From: Pseudobdellovibrionaceae bacterium
GTDB taxonomy: Bacteria; Bdellovibrionota; Bdellovibrionia; Bdellovibrionales; JAMPXM01
Reading direction: 5' to 3'
Length of the DNA stretch: 5,940 nt
NCBI GenBank assembly: GCA_913776405.1
Contig: CAJYOV010000625.1
Location: 1 to 5,940 of the forward strand
The translations under genes and the position numbers were made by a program. Positions 5,478-5,940 of the stretch are shown one piece after another; the stretch's first letter is position 1; each line of letters opens with the position of its first letter. The notes under the pieces are model-generated. The model saw nothing but the letters and a program-made list of their open reading frames with translations, was not told the DNA's origin and did not search any database.

Positions 5478-5940
5478 TGCTCTACCTCCGAGCTGACTCT
5501 TGAGCGAGAAGCCGCGGGGGCCGCAACTCCATCCCAAGCATTATCCATATCACCGATAATCGAATCCCAACCGCTGACGGCCTGATTCTCTTCCAAGCGC
5601 TCACGCAACTTTAAGAGAGCATGGCGGTAGTTCGCCTTTGCCGTGTCGTAAGGACACTTCATAATTTCTGCGATCTCTTTAAAGCTGAGATCCTCGAACA
5701 CTCTGAGAGTCAGAGCGATTCTCTGCTTCTCTGGGAGTTTTTCGATCTCTTCGCGAATCGTTTTCTGAATGTCGACTTTCAACAGGCCTTGTTCCGCGCC
5801 GGGATCGACACCCAACTGGGTGTCTTCAATGTTGATAAGATCGAGGCCTCTTTCACGGAAACGGTTCTTCGCCGTGTTCATCGCGATTTGGTAGAGCCAG
5901 CTCTTGAATGTCGAGCGACCTTCAAAGAGTTCGATTTTTT
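5474..5940 (-). CDS. ECF (group 4) RNA polymerase sigma factor, 5' end outside window
   Basis: The last 154 residues of a sigma-70 family ECF factor, which directs RNA polymerase to stress promoters. The frame is open to the window edge. The first visible residues, FEGRSTFKSWLYQIAMNTAK, are the end of region 2 (2.3-2.4, melting and -10 recognition), so the internal Met at 5881 is not the start. A linker (about 30-57) leads to region 4 (58-116): IREEIEKLPEKQRIALTLRV, then the helix-turn-helix LSFKEIAEIMKCPYDTAKANYRHALLKLRERL for -35 contact. A tail of about 38 residues follows region 4 (116-154), rich in Ala, Ser and acidic residues and longer than in most minimal ECF factors. The stop codon overlaps the next start (GTGA), so sigma and anti-sigma are translationally coupled. 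Control by the downstream membrane protein is the expected mode. The promoter and the first ~50 residues lie outside the window. Confidence 0.92.
   Translation of the reverse strand, partial: KIELFEGRSTFKSWLYQIAMNTAKNRFRERGLDLINIEDTQLGVDPGAEQGLLKVDIQKTIREEIEKLPEKQRIALTLRVFEDLSFKEIAEIMKCPYDTAKANYRHALLKLRERLEENQAVSGWDSIIGDMDNAWDGVAAPAASRSRVSSEVEQ

Overview
The window reads as ordinary chromosomal DNA of a Gram-negative (diderm) bacterium of medium GC content. It holds a TonB/TolA-like protein, an outer-membrane barrel, a predicted lipoprotein and periplasmic proteins. The mix of PilZ, PIN-PhoH, a COG4324-type lipoprotein aminopeptidase and an ECF sigma module would fit Bdellovibrionota or a neighbouring former 'deltaproteobacterial' lineage. 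That placement is inference from style, not a match to a genome. I see no mobile element, CRISPR array, tRNA or rRNA.

Layout. (1) 1-554, minus: N-terminal part of a PIN-PhoH (YlaK/PhoH2-type) protein, cut by the window edge; its leader carries a GNRA-capped hairpin. (2) 719-1240, minus: a PilZ protein with both c-di-GMP motifs, followed by two tandem hairpins. (3) 1301-4107, plus: three envelope genes reading the same way. They are a TonB/TolA-like energy transducer, a small outer-membrane beta-barrel, and a secreted HExxH aminopeptidase-like lipoprotein whose GTG start lies 2 nt after the barrel stop codon. A 13-bp bidirectional terminator closes this block. (4) 5940-4171, minus: an ECF sigma factor (5' end outside the window), a GTGA-overlapped single-pass anti-sigma-like protein, two back-to-back hairpins, then a secreted helical Spy/LTxxQ-like protein started by TTG.

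How the parts may work together. The minus-strand block on the right looks like a self-contained envelope-stress circuit: sigma factor, membrane-bound inhibitor with a periplasmic tail, and a periplasmic sensor or chaperone. The stem-loop pair before the last gene could set its dose. The central plus-strand block could connect proton-motive force to an outer-membrane barrel and to surface or periplasmic proteolysis. The PilZ gene is divergent from it across only 60 bp. These functional links are inferred from gene order; only the individual domains are supported by sequence.

The most distinctive points are the zinc-finger-free anti-sigma protein, the tandem stem-loops inside the stress operon, the 3-codon minicistron overlapping the barrel start, and the high share of non-ATG starts. 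No wholly new system is evident.
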